Positions 30,664-39,430 of a stretch of 64,000 nt of DNA are shown here, in pieces. This DNA is from Thermomonospora echinospora. GTDB taxonomy: Bacteria; Actinomycetota; Actinomycetes; Streptosporangiales; Streptosporangiaceae. The notes beneath the pieces are model-generated. The model had not been told where the DNA came from and did not search any database. It saw only the letters and a program-made list of their open reading frames with translations. The stretch spans positions 525,019 through 589,018 of the forward strand of contig NZ_FNVO01000004.1 of assembly GCF_900108175.1 (NCBI RefSeq), in the 5' to 3' direction. The stretch's first letter is position 1. Each line of letters begins with the position of its first letter. The translations under genes and the position numbers were made by a program.

Positions 30664-30699
30664 CGCGGTGCCCGTTCCCGGTCGTAGGCCCCGGGGACG

Positions 30700-32049
30700 T
30701 CAGTTCCTGGCCTCGTCAGGGGAGCCCTGTGGCCGGTCGTCGTCCGGTGCCCGGCCGCCCGGTCCGCCGTGCAGGTACGGCGGAGGTCCGCTCTGAGCGG
30801 GCCCGGTCTGCGTCGGTGTGGTCTGCGCCGGCCCGTACTGCGGCGCGGGGCCGGCTCCGGCCTGCCGGCGGCGGCGCAGCAGCAGGAACAGGCCGCCCGC
30901 GACCAGCACGGCGGCGCCGGCGGCGCCGCCCAGCACCACCCAGTCACCGCCGGACGACCCGCCCGGCAGCGGGCCGGTGGGCAGCAGCCCGGTCCCGCGC
31001 GGCTTGGGGGTGGGCTTGGTGGTGTCCACCGGGTCGACCAGCACCCCGACCGGACTGGCCTTGCCGGCGTACGCGAAGCCCCAGTCCAGCAGTTCGGTGG
31101 TGTCCGGCCACAGGTTCTCGCCGTTCATCAGCGTCACGATGATCGTCCGGCCGTCGCGCTGGGCGGCGCCCACGAAGGTCTGCCCGGCGGCCAGGGTGAA
31201 GCCGTTCTTGCCGCCGATCATGCCCCGGTAGGCGTACCGCTGGCCGGGCAGCAGCCGGATGTGCGAGTAGATCGGGTAGCCGCCGGTCTTCTTGCCCTTC
31301 TTGCGCTCCTCCTTGGTGGGCGGCGCCGGCCAGAAGTGATCGTTCTTGCCGATGTAGGTGCGCAGCGCGGGCATCTTGAGCCCCTGCCGCATGATCAGCG
31401 CCAGGTCGTAGGCGGAGGTGTGCTGGGTCCTGACGCTCAGCCCGAGGTCCTTGTCGAGGCCGTTGGGCGACCCGGCCAGCGTGTCACCCGCCCGCAGCCG
31501 CCTGGCCTCGGCGTTCATCGTGTCCAGGGTCGGCCGCAGCCCGCCGGCGGCCTGGGCCAGGCCCAGCGCCGCGTCGTTGCCCGACACCATCAGCAGCGCG
31601 TGGAACAGGTCCGACACCTTGTAGGTCAGGCGGGGCGTCATCCCGACCTTGGTGCCCTCGACGTCGCAGGTCTCCTGGGTGGGCCGGACGGTGGCGTCCG
31701 GGTCCAGCTTCGGGATCAGCGCGACGGCCGTCAGCATCTTCAGCGCGCTGGCGGGCAGGAAGTGCCCGTGCGGGTTCTTGGCGGCCAGCACCTGCCCGGT
31801 GCCCGCGTCGGCGATGAGATAGGAGCCCGCGTTGATCTTTGGTGGTGCCTTGACGCCCGGCGCGGCCGCCACCACCACCCCGCGCTCGCCGAGCCGGGGG
31901 CCGCCGACCGGATCCTGACCCGGCACCGTCCGCACCGCGGCCGGGCGCCGCGCTGCGGGCGCCGCGAGCGCGACGGCCGGTTGCCCGACCAGGGGTGCCG
32001 CGATCAGCGGCACTGTGAGCGCGGTGGCCGCGCGACGTATGTGTTCCAT
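30700..32049 (-). CDS. D-alanyl-D-alanine carboxypeptidase (penicillin-binding, S11 type)
   Basis: A 449-residue exported, C-terminally anchored peptidoglycan D,D-carboxypeptidase. A signal peptide ends near APAARRP. The active site shows PASALKM (SxxK) near residue 100 and VSGNDAA (SxN) near 160. The third motif reads GGKNGFT, with Asn where the classic KTG has Thr. A transmembrane helix (WVVLGGAAGAAVLVAGGLFLLL, given here as its 22-residue span near residues 385-406) is followed by RRRR and a proline-rich cytoplasmic tail. ATG at 32049. It is convergent with the YihY gene, with no obvious terminator in the 36-base gap. Confidence 0.88.
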   Translation of the reverse strand: MEHIRRAATALTVPLIAAPLVGQPAVALAAPAARRPAAVRTVPGQDPVGGPRLGERGVVVAAAPGVKAPPKINAGSYLIADAGTGQVLAAKNPHGHFLPASALKMLTAVALIPKLDPDATVRPTQETCDVEGTKVGMTPRLTYKVSDLFHALLMVSGNDAALGLAQAAGGLRPTLDTMNAEARRLRAGDTLAGSPNGLDKDLGLSVRTQHTSAYDLALIMRQGLKMPALRTYIGKNDHFWPAPPTKEERKKGKKTGGYPIYSHIRLLPGQRYAYRGMIGGKNGFTLAAGQTFVGAAQRDGRTIIVTLMNGENLWPDTTELLDWGFAYAGKASPVGVLVDPVDTTKPTPKPRGTGLLPTGPLPGGSSGGDWVVLGGAAGAAVLVAGGLFLLLRRRRQAGAGPAPQYGPAQTTPTQTGPAQSGPPPYLHGGPGGRAPDDDRPQGSPDEARN

Positions 32050-32466
32050 GGCTCCGCCGAAGACTAGTGGGACCATTCGGGATTGCCGGTACCCTCCGAT
32101 AACTTCAGTGACGCCCGTTATGCCGTCAGGGTTGGGTGAGGAACCTCCCATGGTCGGCCGGCGCCGGTGCCCGGACAAGGTCCCCCAGGTTTGGGACGGA
32201 CTGACTAGTACGAACGGGTGATGTTCCGATTGGCGAGGTGTGGCCGAAAAGGGTGACTGAACGTACAGGCTCCCCGTCCCGGTGGGTCAACTGCCGCCGG
32301 GACGGGCGGGGTGCCCGGCGCCGCGCGGCCCGCACGGCGCATCATGGGGGTGTCCGCGGCCCGGGCACCGCCATGATCGGGCGTTTGTCCGGGCTTAGGG
32401 ATGCGCTGGCCCAATTGCGCCACGTGCCACGCATCGACCTGCAAGGATTGTGCACGGAGGTTGGCC
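32050..32466. other. Gene-free stretch between the carboxypeptidase and the carboxylate-amine ligase
   Basis: 417 bases with divergent genes on both sides. CCCGTCCCGG (32273-32282) and CCGGGACGGG (32297-32306) form a ten-pair stem with a 14-base loop, possibly a leader structure. The stretch 32200-32270 is less GC-rich and probably carries promoters, but no hexamer is convincing. No small gene was recognised. Confidence 0.35.
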
Positions 32467-33633
32467 GTGGCCATTGACTTCAAGGCATCGCGGGGCGCGA
32501 CGCTGGGCGTGGAGTGGGAGCTCCAGCTCGTCGACGCGCAGACCGGGCTGCTCCGCCAGGAGGCGCGCCAGGTGCTCGCTGCGCTGCCCGGGCTCAGCGA
32601 GGGCGGGGAGATCCCCAGGCTCCGTCACGAGCTCATGGAGTCCACGGTCGAGGTCGTGACCGGAATCTGCCATACGGTCGGCGAGGCCACCGCCGACCTG
32701 GCCGCCACCATCGCGCAGCTACGCTCGGTGACCGCCTCCCGGGACATTGAGCTGGCCTGTACGGGCACCCATCCCATCAGCGACTGGCGCGACGCGGTGA
32801 TGGCCCCGGTGCAGCGGTACGCCGACCTGGTCCAGCAGATGCAGTGGCTGGCTCGGCGGATCCAGACCTTCGGGGTGCACGTCCACGTGGGGGTCCGCGA
32901 CGGCGCCAAGGCGATCCCGATCGTCAACGCGCTGGCCGCGTACCTGCCGCACTTCCTCGCGCTGACCGCCTCCAGCCCGTACTGGAGCGGCCACGACACC
33001 GGCCTGGCCTCCAGCCGCGCGGTGGTGTGGGGTCAGCTGCCCACCGCCGGGCCGCCGCACCTGCTGGCCGACTGGGCGGAGTTCGAGGAGTACATGGACA
33101 CCCTGCTGCGGGCCGGCAGCATCCGCAGCATCAAGGAGGTGTGGTGGGACATCCGCCCGCATCCGGACTTCGGCACGATCGAGATCCGGATGTTCGACGG
33201 CATTCCCACCCTGCGCGAGGTCGGCATGGCCGCCGCCCTCTGCCAGAGCCTGGTCACCCTTTTCGACCAGCAATTGGATCGCGGGTACACTCTGCCCCGA
33301 CCGGCCGCATGGGTCGTACGGGACAACAAGTGGCGGGCCACGCGCTACGGCCTGGACGCCATCGTGATCACAGATGACGGCGGGAGCACCGCACCGCTCC
33401 GCGACGATCTGTACGAACTCATCAGGGAACTCGAGCCCGTGGCGGACCGGCTGGGATGCGCCGAGCAGCTCAAGGTGGCCGGCGAGGTCCTCGAACACGG
33501 GGCCCCGTACGAACGCCAGCGCGCGATCCGGGCCGAGGGCGGCACGCTGGAGAACCTGGTCAAGGCGGCCGTCACCGAGTTGCTGGAGGACAGGTTCGTC
33601 AGCCCGCGGGAGGTGGCGTATGGGGGAGGCTGA
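32467..33633 (+). CDS. Carboxylate-amine ligase (YbdK/GCS2 family)
   Basis: A 388-residue ATP-dependent ligase of the glutamate-cysteine ligase type 2 superfamily. GVEWELQLVD near residue 15 provides metal- and ATP-binding acids; HELMESTVEVVTG and FGVHVHVGVRDG are the other core blocks, with GTIEIRMFDGIPT near residue 238. E. coli YbdK has weak gamma-glutamyl-cysteine ligase activity; actinobacterial homologues may use other amines. GTG follows GGAGG by six bases. The downstream M20 gene starts 14 bases before its stop. Confidence 0.88.
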   Translation: MAIDFKASRGATLGVEWELQLVDAQTGLLRQEARQVLAALPGLSEGGEIPRLRHELMESTVEVVTGICHTVGEATADLAATIAQLRSVTASRDIELACTGTHPISDWRDAVMAPVQRYADLVQQMQWLARRIQTFGVHVHVGVRDGAKAIPIVNALAAYLPHFLALTASSPYWSGHDTGLASSRAVVWGQLPTAGPPHLLADWAEFEEYMDTLLRAGSIRSIKEVWWDIRPHPDFGTIEIRMFDGIPTLREVGMAAALCQSLVTLFDQQLDRGYTLPRPAAWVVRDNKWRATRYGLDAIVITDDGGSTAPLRDDLYELIRELEPVADRLGCAEQLKVAGEVLEHGAPYERQRAIRAEGGTLENLVKAAVTELLEDRFVSPREVAYGGG

Positions 33634-35245
33634 AGGCCCTTCCCGGCCGCCTCGGGGGCTGCACGGGCACCGGCCCGCTCCCACCGATCCGATCCCGGAT
33701 CCAGGGCCGCACCCGGTCTCGCCGCGCAGGTCCGCGGCCATGCCTGCCGACATGCCGGGTGACCTGCCGGGTGACAACGCGCACGACCGTGGCCCCGCTC
33801 CGGCGGGCACCACGACAGACTCTCGTCCGTCCTCGGCCCGGCCGGCACCCGCCGGCGAGGAGCCCGAGCCCCGCCCGCATCAGGGCCCGGCCGGCCAGGA
33901 CGTTGATCCTCAGGGGGCACAGATGACGCAGCCGGGACCCGGGGTGATGCCCGGGCTGGAACCGGCCGCCGTGGCCGACGAGCCGCGGTCGGAGCCGGAC
34001 GTCTCGCCATGGGACGGCGCGGCGCTGCAGATGCAGTTGGACGCGTTCCTCGCCCGGACGGGCCGGCGGTTGATCGACTTCCGCCGTGACCTGCACATGC
34101 ATCCCGAACTCGGCTACGCCGAGCATCGCACCACCGAGCAGATCGTACGGGCGCTGACCGAGGTGGGCCTGCGCCCCCGGGTGCTGCCCAAGGGCACCGG
34201 CGTGATCTGTGACGTCGGCACCGCCGACGGGCCCACCGTGGCGCTGCGCGCCGACATCGACGCGCTGCCGCTGATGGACGAGAAGGACGTGCCCTACCGC
34301 TCCACCGTGCCCGGCGTCGCGCACGCCTGCGGACACGACGTGCACACCACGATGGTGCTGGGCACCGGCCTGTTCCTGGCCCAGCAGGCGGCGGCCGGGC
34401 TGCTGCCGGGCCGGGTCCGGCTGCTGTTCCAGCCCGCCGAGGAGAATCCCGGCGGCGCGCTGGACGTCATGGCCGCCGGCGGCATCGCCGGGGTGGACCG
34501 CGTCTTCGCCCTGCACTGCGACCCGCGCATCGAGGTCGGCGAGGTCGGCCTGCGCGCCGGCCCCATCACCGCCGCCTGCGACAAGGTCTACGTCCGGGTG
34601 ACCGGCCCCGGCGGGCACACCGCCCGCCCCCACCTGACCGCCGACCTGGTGTACGCGCTGGCCAAGATCGTCACCGAGCTGCCCGCCGCGCTGTCGCGCC
34701 GGGTCGACCCGCGCTCCAGCCTGTCGCTGGTGTGGGGCCGGGTCGCGGCAGGGTCGGTGGCCAACGCCATCCCCGACGACGGCATCGCCGAGGGCACCGT
34801 CCGCTGCCTGGACGACGAGGCGTGGCACAAGGCCCCCGAGATGATGAAGGCCCTACTGCAGTCGGTGGCCGCCGCCTACGACGTCGAGGCGTCCCTGGAG
34901 TACGTGCGCGGCGTCCCGCCCACCGTGAACGAGCCGACCAGCGTCCAGATGTTCCGGGACGCCGCCATCCAGATGCTGGGCGAGACCGCCCCCGTCCCCA
35001 CCCCGCAGAGCCTGGGCGGGGAGGACTTCGGCTGGTACCTGGAGTCGGTCCCCGGCGCCCTGGCCCGGCTGGGCGTGCGCACCCCCGGCTCGGCCGAGGA
35101 GTACGACCTGCACCGGGGCGACTTCGACGTGGACGAGAGCTGCATCGGTGTCGGCGTCCGCTTCCTGTCGGCCACCGCCCTCACCGCCCTGTGGGACGGC
35201 CGGCGCTCCATGACCGACGAGCTGGGGGACACCGTCTCGGCCTGA
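33620..35245 (+). CDS. M20 family amidohydrolase/peptidase
   Basis: Metal-dependent hydrolase of N-acyl or gamma-linked amino acids. Metal ligands are visible: VAHACGHDVHTTM (His, Asp), LLFQPAEENPGG (Glu pair), FALHCDPR (His) and LGGEDFGWYL. VTGPGGHTARPH is in the dimerisation domain. From ATG 33620 (GGGAGG six bases upstream, overlapping the ligase gene) it has 541 residues with about 120 proline-rich residues before the catalytic domain. From ATG 33923 (preceded by AGGGGG) it would be 440 residues, nearer family length. Overlap with the ligase suggests linked functions. Confidence 0.87.
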   Translation: MGEAEGPSRPPRGLHGHRPAPTDPIPDPGPHPVSPRRSAAMPADMPGDLPGDNAHDRGPAPAGTTTDSRPSSARPAPAGEEPEPRPHQGPAGQDVDPQGAQMTQPGPGVMPGLEPAAVADEPRSEPDVSPWDGAALQMQLDAFLARTGRRLIDFRRDLHMHPELGYAEHRTTEQIVRALTEVGLRPRVLPKGTGVICDVGTADGPTVALRADIDALPLMDEKDVPYRSTVPGVAHACGHDVHTTMVLGTGLFLAQQAAAGLLPGRVRLLFQPAEENPGGALDVMAAGGIAGVDRVFALHCDPRIEVGEVGLRAGPITAACDKVYVRVTGPGGHTARPHLTADLVYALAKIVTELPAALSRRVDPRSSLSLVWGRVAAGSVANAIPDDGIAEGTVRCLDDEAWHKAPEMMKALLQSVAAAYDVEASLEYVRGVPPTVNEPTSVQMFRDAAIQMLGETAPVPTPQSLGGEDFGWYLESVPGALARLGVRTPGSAEEYDLHRGDFDVDESCIGVGVRFLSATALTALWDGRRSMTDELGDTVSA

Positions 35246-35342
35246 CGGTTGGTTCTGCGGCGGAGGAACGCTTGCGCGCGGTCGCGGGCATGTCCGGGCG
35301 GTTCCGTGCGGTCGGTGGCTCGTCTCCGCTGACGGCGGTGAA

Positions 35343-35377
35343 CGAAGGCCGGGTTCCCGATGGGACCCGGCCTTTCG
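35343..35377 (+). terminator. Hairpin terminator after the M20 gene
   Basis: CGAAGGCCGGGT (35343-35354) pairs with ACCCGGCCTTTCG (35365-35377), with one bulged base, about 100 bases after the M20 stop. Confidence 0.75.
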
Positions 35378-35397
35378 TCGGCTCGGCTTTCGTCGGT

Positions 35398-36042
35398 TCA
35401 GGCGCTCCGGCTTCGCGGGGGAGGCACGCTTGCCCGCTGGCGGACAGCGGGTCGTGGATATGTCTGGGCGGTGCCGTACGAGCGTCCGTGGCGGAGCTGG
35501 TGGCCCCACCTCCGCCGGCGACGGGCGAGTTGGGCGCGCCGGGCGGACAGGTGGTCGCGGGCGGGCGGAACGTCCCCGGCAGAGGGCGTCCCGTCACGCT
35601 CGGCGAGTGCGCGCCGCCGGGCGGCGGGCGACGACCGGAGCACCGAAACGTTGTCCTCCTCAAGGGAGTCCGGCTCAAGGGAGTCCGGCGAGCCTCCCTG
35701 GCCGCCTCCACTTCCCGGCCGTGCCGAGGACGACTCGGCCGCCGCCATGGGTTTAGCCGGCTCGGGCGTCGCCGTGGGCTGGGGCAGGTCGACCGTCGCC
35801 GTGGGCTCGGGTAGGTCGGGTGTTGCCGTGGATGAGGACAGCGGGGACGTCGCCGTGGGCCCGGGCGGGGCGATCGGCGCGTCGGAAGGGGGTTCGGGGG
35901 CCGGAGAGGGGGCCAGAAGCGCCGTCTCCAGGCGCTGCATGAGCAGCAGGCCGATGAGGGCCGCGAAAGGCGCGACCAGTGCCGCGATGATCGGTTTCAC
36001 CTCCTCCTGCCGCCGTTCCGATGCGGCCCGCCGGGTCCGCAC
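35398..36042 (-). CDS. Hypothetical single-helix, Pro/Thr-rich protein
   Basis: A 214-residue ORF: short basic N-terminus, one helix (PIIAALVAPFAALIGLLLMQ) at about 17-36, then a Pro/Ala/Thr-rich segment (repeating PTATPEP-like units) and a very basic C-terminus (RRAQLARRRRRWG). It could be membrane-anchored with an extracytoplasmic linker. The GTG at 36042 has no clear ribosome-binding site; GGAGGAGG lies downstream at the helix start. I recognise no family and reality is only moderately likely. Confidence 0.4.
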   Translation of the reverse strand: MRTRRAASERRQEEVKPIIAALVAPFAALIGLLLMQRLETALLAPSPAPEPPSDAPIAPPGPTATSPLSSSTATPDLPEPTATVDLPQPTATPEPAKPMAAAESSSARPGSGGGQGGSPDSLEPDSLEEDNVSVLRSSPAARRRALAERDGTPSAGDVPPARDHLSARRAQLARRRRRWGHQLRHGRSYGTAQTYPRPAVRQRASVPPPRSRSA

Positions 36043-36063
36043 GGAAGCGCCGGCAGCGGGCCT

Positions 36064-36242
36064 TCAGCCCTTGGTCTCGATGCGCCGGGACTCGCCCTGC
36101 CTGGGCGCGGGCACCCGCACGGCCGGCACGCCGTCGGTCTCGGTCTCAGTGGTCTGGGCGGACAGCCGGCTTGTCCGGCCCCGCGATCGGGCCGGGGAAT
36201 CCCACGATCGGCCAGGCCACGACCCCTGTTGCCACAGTCCGT
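36064..36242 (-). pseudogene. Possible small frameshifted gene remnant
   Basis: On the minus strand a GC3-rich stretch encodes VATGVVAWPIVGFPGP in one frame, ends at a TGA near 36150, and continues in the next frame as QTTETETDGVPAVRVPAPRQ to a stop at 36064. A one-base shift would join a hydrophobic helix to a hydrophilic tail. It might instead be two unrelated short ORFs. Confidence 0.25.
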
Positions 36243-36593
36243 GCTGATGCCTGGTGGGCAAAGCCACTGCTCTCGACCTCCACTGTGCGAGACCTCGGCG
36301 GCACACGTCCGGTGTGACGCCCGTCTTCCGTGTCCGTGGCTCATGGCCGGGCACCCGCGAGAGACCGCGCGTGGGCGCTCGCCAGAACCTCTTTCGATGT
36401 GGTGTGCACGAGGTACCTCACATCGCGAAGGCGAAACTTCACACTCGGGCGGACCAGGCCTCAGACGCCGCGCAGTAGGCGATTTCGCATCTGAAATCAG
36501 TCCTGGACCACCGCCCTCAAGAGCGCACACCACCCGATCAAGACCCCAGACGTGCGGCTCCGGCCGGGGAGAGCGGTGGTCGCGGCCGGTGGA
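36243..36593. other. Gene-free, lower-GC stretch with inverted repeats
   Basis: About 350 bases without a credible gene in any frame and visibly less GC-rich than its surroundings. GATGTG (around 36398) and CACATC (around 36420) face each other around an AGGTACCT palindrome. GATTTC-GCATCT-GAAATC at 36481-36498 is a second inverted repeat. It may be old inserted DNA or a regulatory region. Confidence 0.35.
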
Positions 36594-37328
36594 TCAGGAC
36601 GCCTGCCCGCTCGGGGCGGGGATGCTGGCGGCGATGGTGTCGAGGATCAGGCCCAGGCCGTACTCGAAGCGGGCCTCGGGGTCCATGTGAGGCTGGCGGG
36701 CCTCGATGACGACCTTGCTGAAGACCGGGTGCCGGCCGCCGGCGAGAATCTGGTGGACGTAGGGGGAGGTGTACGCCATCCACTGGTCGCGGTCCATGCC
36801 GGTGCGGCGTTCCTCCTCGGCCCAGGAGACCTCGGCACGGACGAAGCCGTCCACGTAGCCGTTGAAGATGCCGAACAGGGTCATCATCTCGTCGATGGAC
36901 AGGCCGCGGCCGTCCAGCGTGCCGCCGCCGAACTCCAGCATCCGCAGCGCGTTCGGGCCGAAGACGCGGCGGGTCTGCGGCAGGCGGGTCAGCCAGGGGT
37001 GGCGCAGTGACACCGCGCGCAGGCCGTGGGCCAGCAGGGTCAGGTCGGCGCGCCAGTCGCCGGAGGGCCGTTCGGGCAGGTCCAGTTCGCCGAGGGCGGC
37101 GTCGACCATCAGCTCGATCAGGTCCTCGCGCCGGGGAATGTAGCGGTACAGCGACATGGTGCCCGCGCCGATCTCCTTCGCCACCCGGCGCATCGAGGCG
37201 GCGTCGAGGCCCTCGTGGTCGGCCACTCTGATGGCCGCCTCGACGATCTGCGCACGGCTGTAGGCGGGTCTGGGGCCACGGGCCGGCCTCTCCGGCCGCA
37301 GCCAGATGATGTCGGGCGCGTCGCCCAC
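36594..37328 (-). CDS. TetR family repressor of the adjacent ABC exporter
   Basis: A 244-residue regulator. The HTH lies near residues 25-70 (YSRAQIVEAAIRVADHEG, then GAGTMSLYRYIPRREDL). The C-terminal ligand domain resembles TetR_C types seen beside drug exporters. The GTG at 37328 follows GGGAGG by eight bases; ATG at 37364 is a longer alternative. It is divergent from a DrrAB-like exporter with two copies of an 11-bp palindrome between them, so it probably represses the exporter and itself until a ligand binds. Confidence 0.88.
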   Translation of the reverse strand: MGDAPDIIWLRPERPARGPRPAYSRAQIVEAAIRVADHEGLDAASMRRVAKEIGAGTMSLYRYIPRREDLIELMVDAALGELDLPERPSGDWRADLTLLAHGLRAVSLRHPWLTRLPQTRRVFGPNALRMLEFGGGTLDGRGLSIDEMMTLFGIFNGYVDGFVRAEVSWAEEERRTGMDRDQWMAYTSPYVHQILAGGRHPVFSKVVIEARQPHMDPEARFEYGLGLILDTIAASIPAPSGQAS

Positions 37329-37401
37329 GGAGTCCACCTCCCTCACCTGCGTCTTCGCGTGCATCGTACTCAGTGCGCGCGGGCCGGCCCACGGAAAGCA
37401 G

Positions 37402-37452
37402 TTGCGTACGACGTACCCGGTATCTAGTCTCCTCATTATGCGTACGGCGTAC
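37402..37452 (+). promoter_or_regulatory. Exporter promoter with two TetR operators
   Basis: -35 TTGCGT (37402-37407), 17-bp spacer, -10 TAGTCT (37425-37430). Two palindromes GTACG-N-CGTAC lie at 37406-37416 and 37442-37452, within TGCGTACGACGTACCC and TGCGTACGGCGTACCC. The first overlaps the -35 and spacer, the second sits just past the expected start of transcription; centres are 36 bp apart. Confidence 0.78.
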
Positions 37453-37466
37453 CCAGAGGAGAGATG

Positions 37467-38558
37467 ATGGACGAGCCGATCGTCGTCGCCGAGGGGCTGC
37501 ACAAGCGCTTCGGCGACGTCCACGCGCTGCGCGGTCTGGATCTGGCGATCTCGGCCGGAAAGGTCTGCGGCCTGCTCGGGCCGAACGGCGCCGGCAAGAC
37601 CACGGCGGTGCGGATCCTGGCCACGCTCGCCGACCCCGACGCCGGACGCGCCCGGGTCGCCGGGCATGACGTGGTGCGCGAGGCCGACCGAGTGCGCGCC
37701 CTGATCGGGCTGGCCGGGCAGTACGCCGCCGTGGACGAGAAGCTGACCGGCCGGGAGAACCTGCGGATGTTCGGCCGGCTGCACCACCTGTCGCGTGCCC
37801 GGGCCCGGCGGCGCGCCGACGAGCTGCTGGAACGCTTCGGCCTGGCGGAGGCGGCCGACCGGGTCGCGGGCACCTACTCCGGCGGAATGCGCCGCCGCCT
37901 CGACCTGATGGCCAGCCTGCTCGTCGCGCCCCGGGTGCTGTTCCTGGACGAGCCCACCACGGGGCTGGACCCCCGCAGCCGGGGCGAGATCTGGGACGCC
38001 GTCCGCCGGCTGGCCGACGACGGCACCACGGTGCTGCTGACCACCCAGTACCTGGACGAGGCCGACCGGCTCGCCGACGACATCGTGGTCATCGACCACG
38101 GCCGGGTGATCGGCCAGGGCACCCCCGACGAGCTCAAGGCCACCCTCGGCAACCGGGTCGACGTGCTGCTGGAGGAGCCGGGCTCGTCCGCCGTGGCGGC
38201 GGACGTCCTGGCGGCCATGACCGGCACCGCCCCGCACGCCCCGTCCCCCGGCCGCCTCACCTCACCGGCCCCGGCGTCCCTCCGGCTCGCCGACGTCGTC
38301 CGCGAACTCGACCGCGCCGACGTCGCCGTCACCGACGTCACCCTGCGCCGCCCATCCCTCGACGAGGTCTTCCTCCACCTGACCGACGGAACCGCCCACG
38401 ACCCCCCGGCCGCCCCCGACACCTCGGCGGGTCAGGACGTTCCGGCGGATCCGAATGGTGCGGTGAGGCAGGCCGTTCCGGCGGGCCGAGGCGTTGGGGC
38501 GGGTCAGGGCGGCCGGGTCGGCGGGACGGCTCGGGATGACGAGGGAGAGGTGGCGTGA
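37467..38558 (+). CDS. DrrA-like ABC transporter ATPase
   Basis: Nucleotide-binding subunit of a daunorubicin-resistance-type exporter. Walker A is GPNGAGKTT near residue 38, the signature YSGGMRRRLD near 137, Walker B VLFLDEPTTGLD near 157; the DrrA C-terminal domain follows to about 310. A 50-residue Gly/Ala-rich tail is extra. ATG at 37467 follows GAGGAG by five bases (ATG 37464 is too close). Its stop overlaps the permease start. It is expected to drive export of a hydrophobic compound sensed by the TetR protein. Confidence 0.93.
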   Translation: MDEPIVVAEGLHKRFGDVHALRGLDLAISAGKVCGLLGPNGAGKTTAVRILATLADPDAGRARVAGHDVVREADRVRALIGLAGQYAAVDEKLTGRENLRMFGRLHHLSRARARRRADELLERFGLAEAADRVAGTYSGGMRRRLDLMASLLVAPRVLFLDEPTTGLDPRSRGEIWDAVRRLADDGTTVLLTTQYLDEADRLADDIVVIDHGRVIGQGTPDELKATLGNRVDVLLEEPGSSAVAADVLAAMTGTAPHAPSPGRLTSPAPASLRLADVVRELDRADVAVTDVTLRRPSLDEVFLHLTDGTAHDPPAAPDTSAGQDVPADPNGAVRQAVPAGRGVGAGQGGRVGGTARDDEGEVA

Positions 38559-39388
38559 TGGCTGTGACGACCATGGCCGGGACCGGTTGGCGGGGGCGGC
38601 TGCGCTGGACGATCGAGGACGGGGCGACGCTGGTCGGCCGGGAGCTTTCCCGGATGCGGCACGAGCCCGGAGAGCTGGTCGCGGCGCTGGTCTTCCCGGC
38701 CGTGATGGTGCTGATGTTCGGCTACGTCATGGGCAGCGCGATCAAGGTGCCCGGCGGCGGCGACTACCGCGAGTACCTGATGCCGGGGCTGTTCGCGATG
38801 GTCACCTTCAGCTCGGTGATGGCGATGACCATGAAGGTGGCCACCGACGCCTCGCGCGGGGTGATGGACCGGTTCCGCTCGATGCCGATGTCACGGATGG
38901 CCGTGCCGTTCGGGCAGACCGGGGCGGACGCGCTGTCCGGGGCGCTCAACCTGGTGATCATGGCGGTCATGGGACTGCTGGTGGGCTGGCAGCCGCATGA
39001 CGGGCCACTGCGCGCCCTGGCGGCGTTCGCCCTGCTGGCGCTGCTGCGGTACGGGCTGAGCTGGGCGGGCTGCTACCTCGGGCTGGTGGTCCGCAACGAG
39101 CAGACCGCCGACCAGATGCTGCCGCTGCTGTTCCCGGTCTCGATGCTGTCCAACGCGTTCGTGCCCACGGAGGGGATGCCAAGCTGGCTGCGCATGATCG
39201 CCGACTGGAACCCGGTCAGCGCGGCCACCGCCGCCTGCCGCCAGCTGTTCGGCAACCCGGGCGCCCCGAGCGCCGACGCGGCCTGGCCGGTGGCCCACCC
39301 GGTCGCCGCCACGATCTGCTGGTCCCTGCTGCTGATGGCGGTCTTCATGCCGCTGTCCATCCGCGCCTACCACCGCAAGGGCCGCTGA
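38558..39388 (+). CDS. DrrB-like ABC-2 permease
   Basis: A 276-residue ABC-2 membrane subunit with six helices: LVAALVFPAVMVLMFGYVMG near residue 40 and YLMPGLFAMVTFSSVMAM near 75, then MDRFRSMPMSR, the conserved cytoplasmic loop, and a C-terminal helix near 255. ATG overlaps the ATPase stop codon (TGATG), giving coupled synthesis. It pairs with the preceding ATPase to form the exporter. Confidence 0.92.
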   Translation: MAVTTMAGTGWRGRLRWTIEDGATLVGRELSRMRHEPGELVAALVFPAVMVLMFGYVMGSAIKVPGGGDYREYLMPGLFAMVTFSSVMAMTMKVATDASRGVMDRFRSMPMSRMAVPFGQTGADALSGALNLVIMAVMGLLVGWQPHDGPLRALAAFALLALLRYGLSWAGCYLGLVVRNEQTADQMLPLLFPVSMLSNAFVPTEGMPSWLRMIADWNPVSAATAACRQLFGNPGAPSADAAWPVAHPVAATICWSLLLMAVFMPLSIRAYHRKGR

Positions 39389-39430
39389 GGCGGGAGGCCG
39401 TCCAGCGCGGTCACCGCCGTCTGCCGGCGG

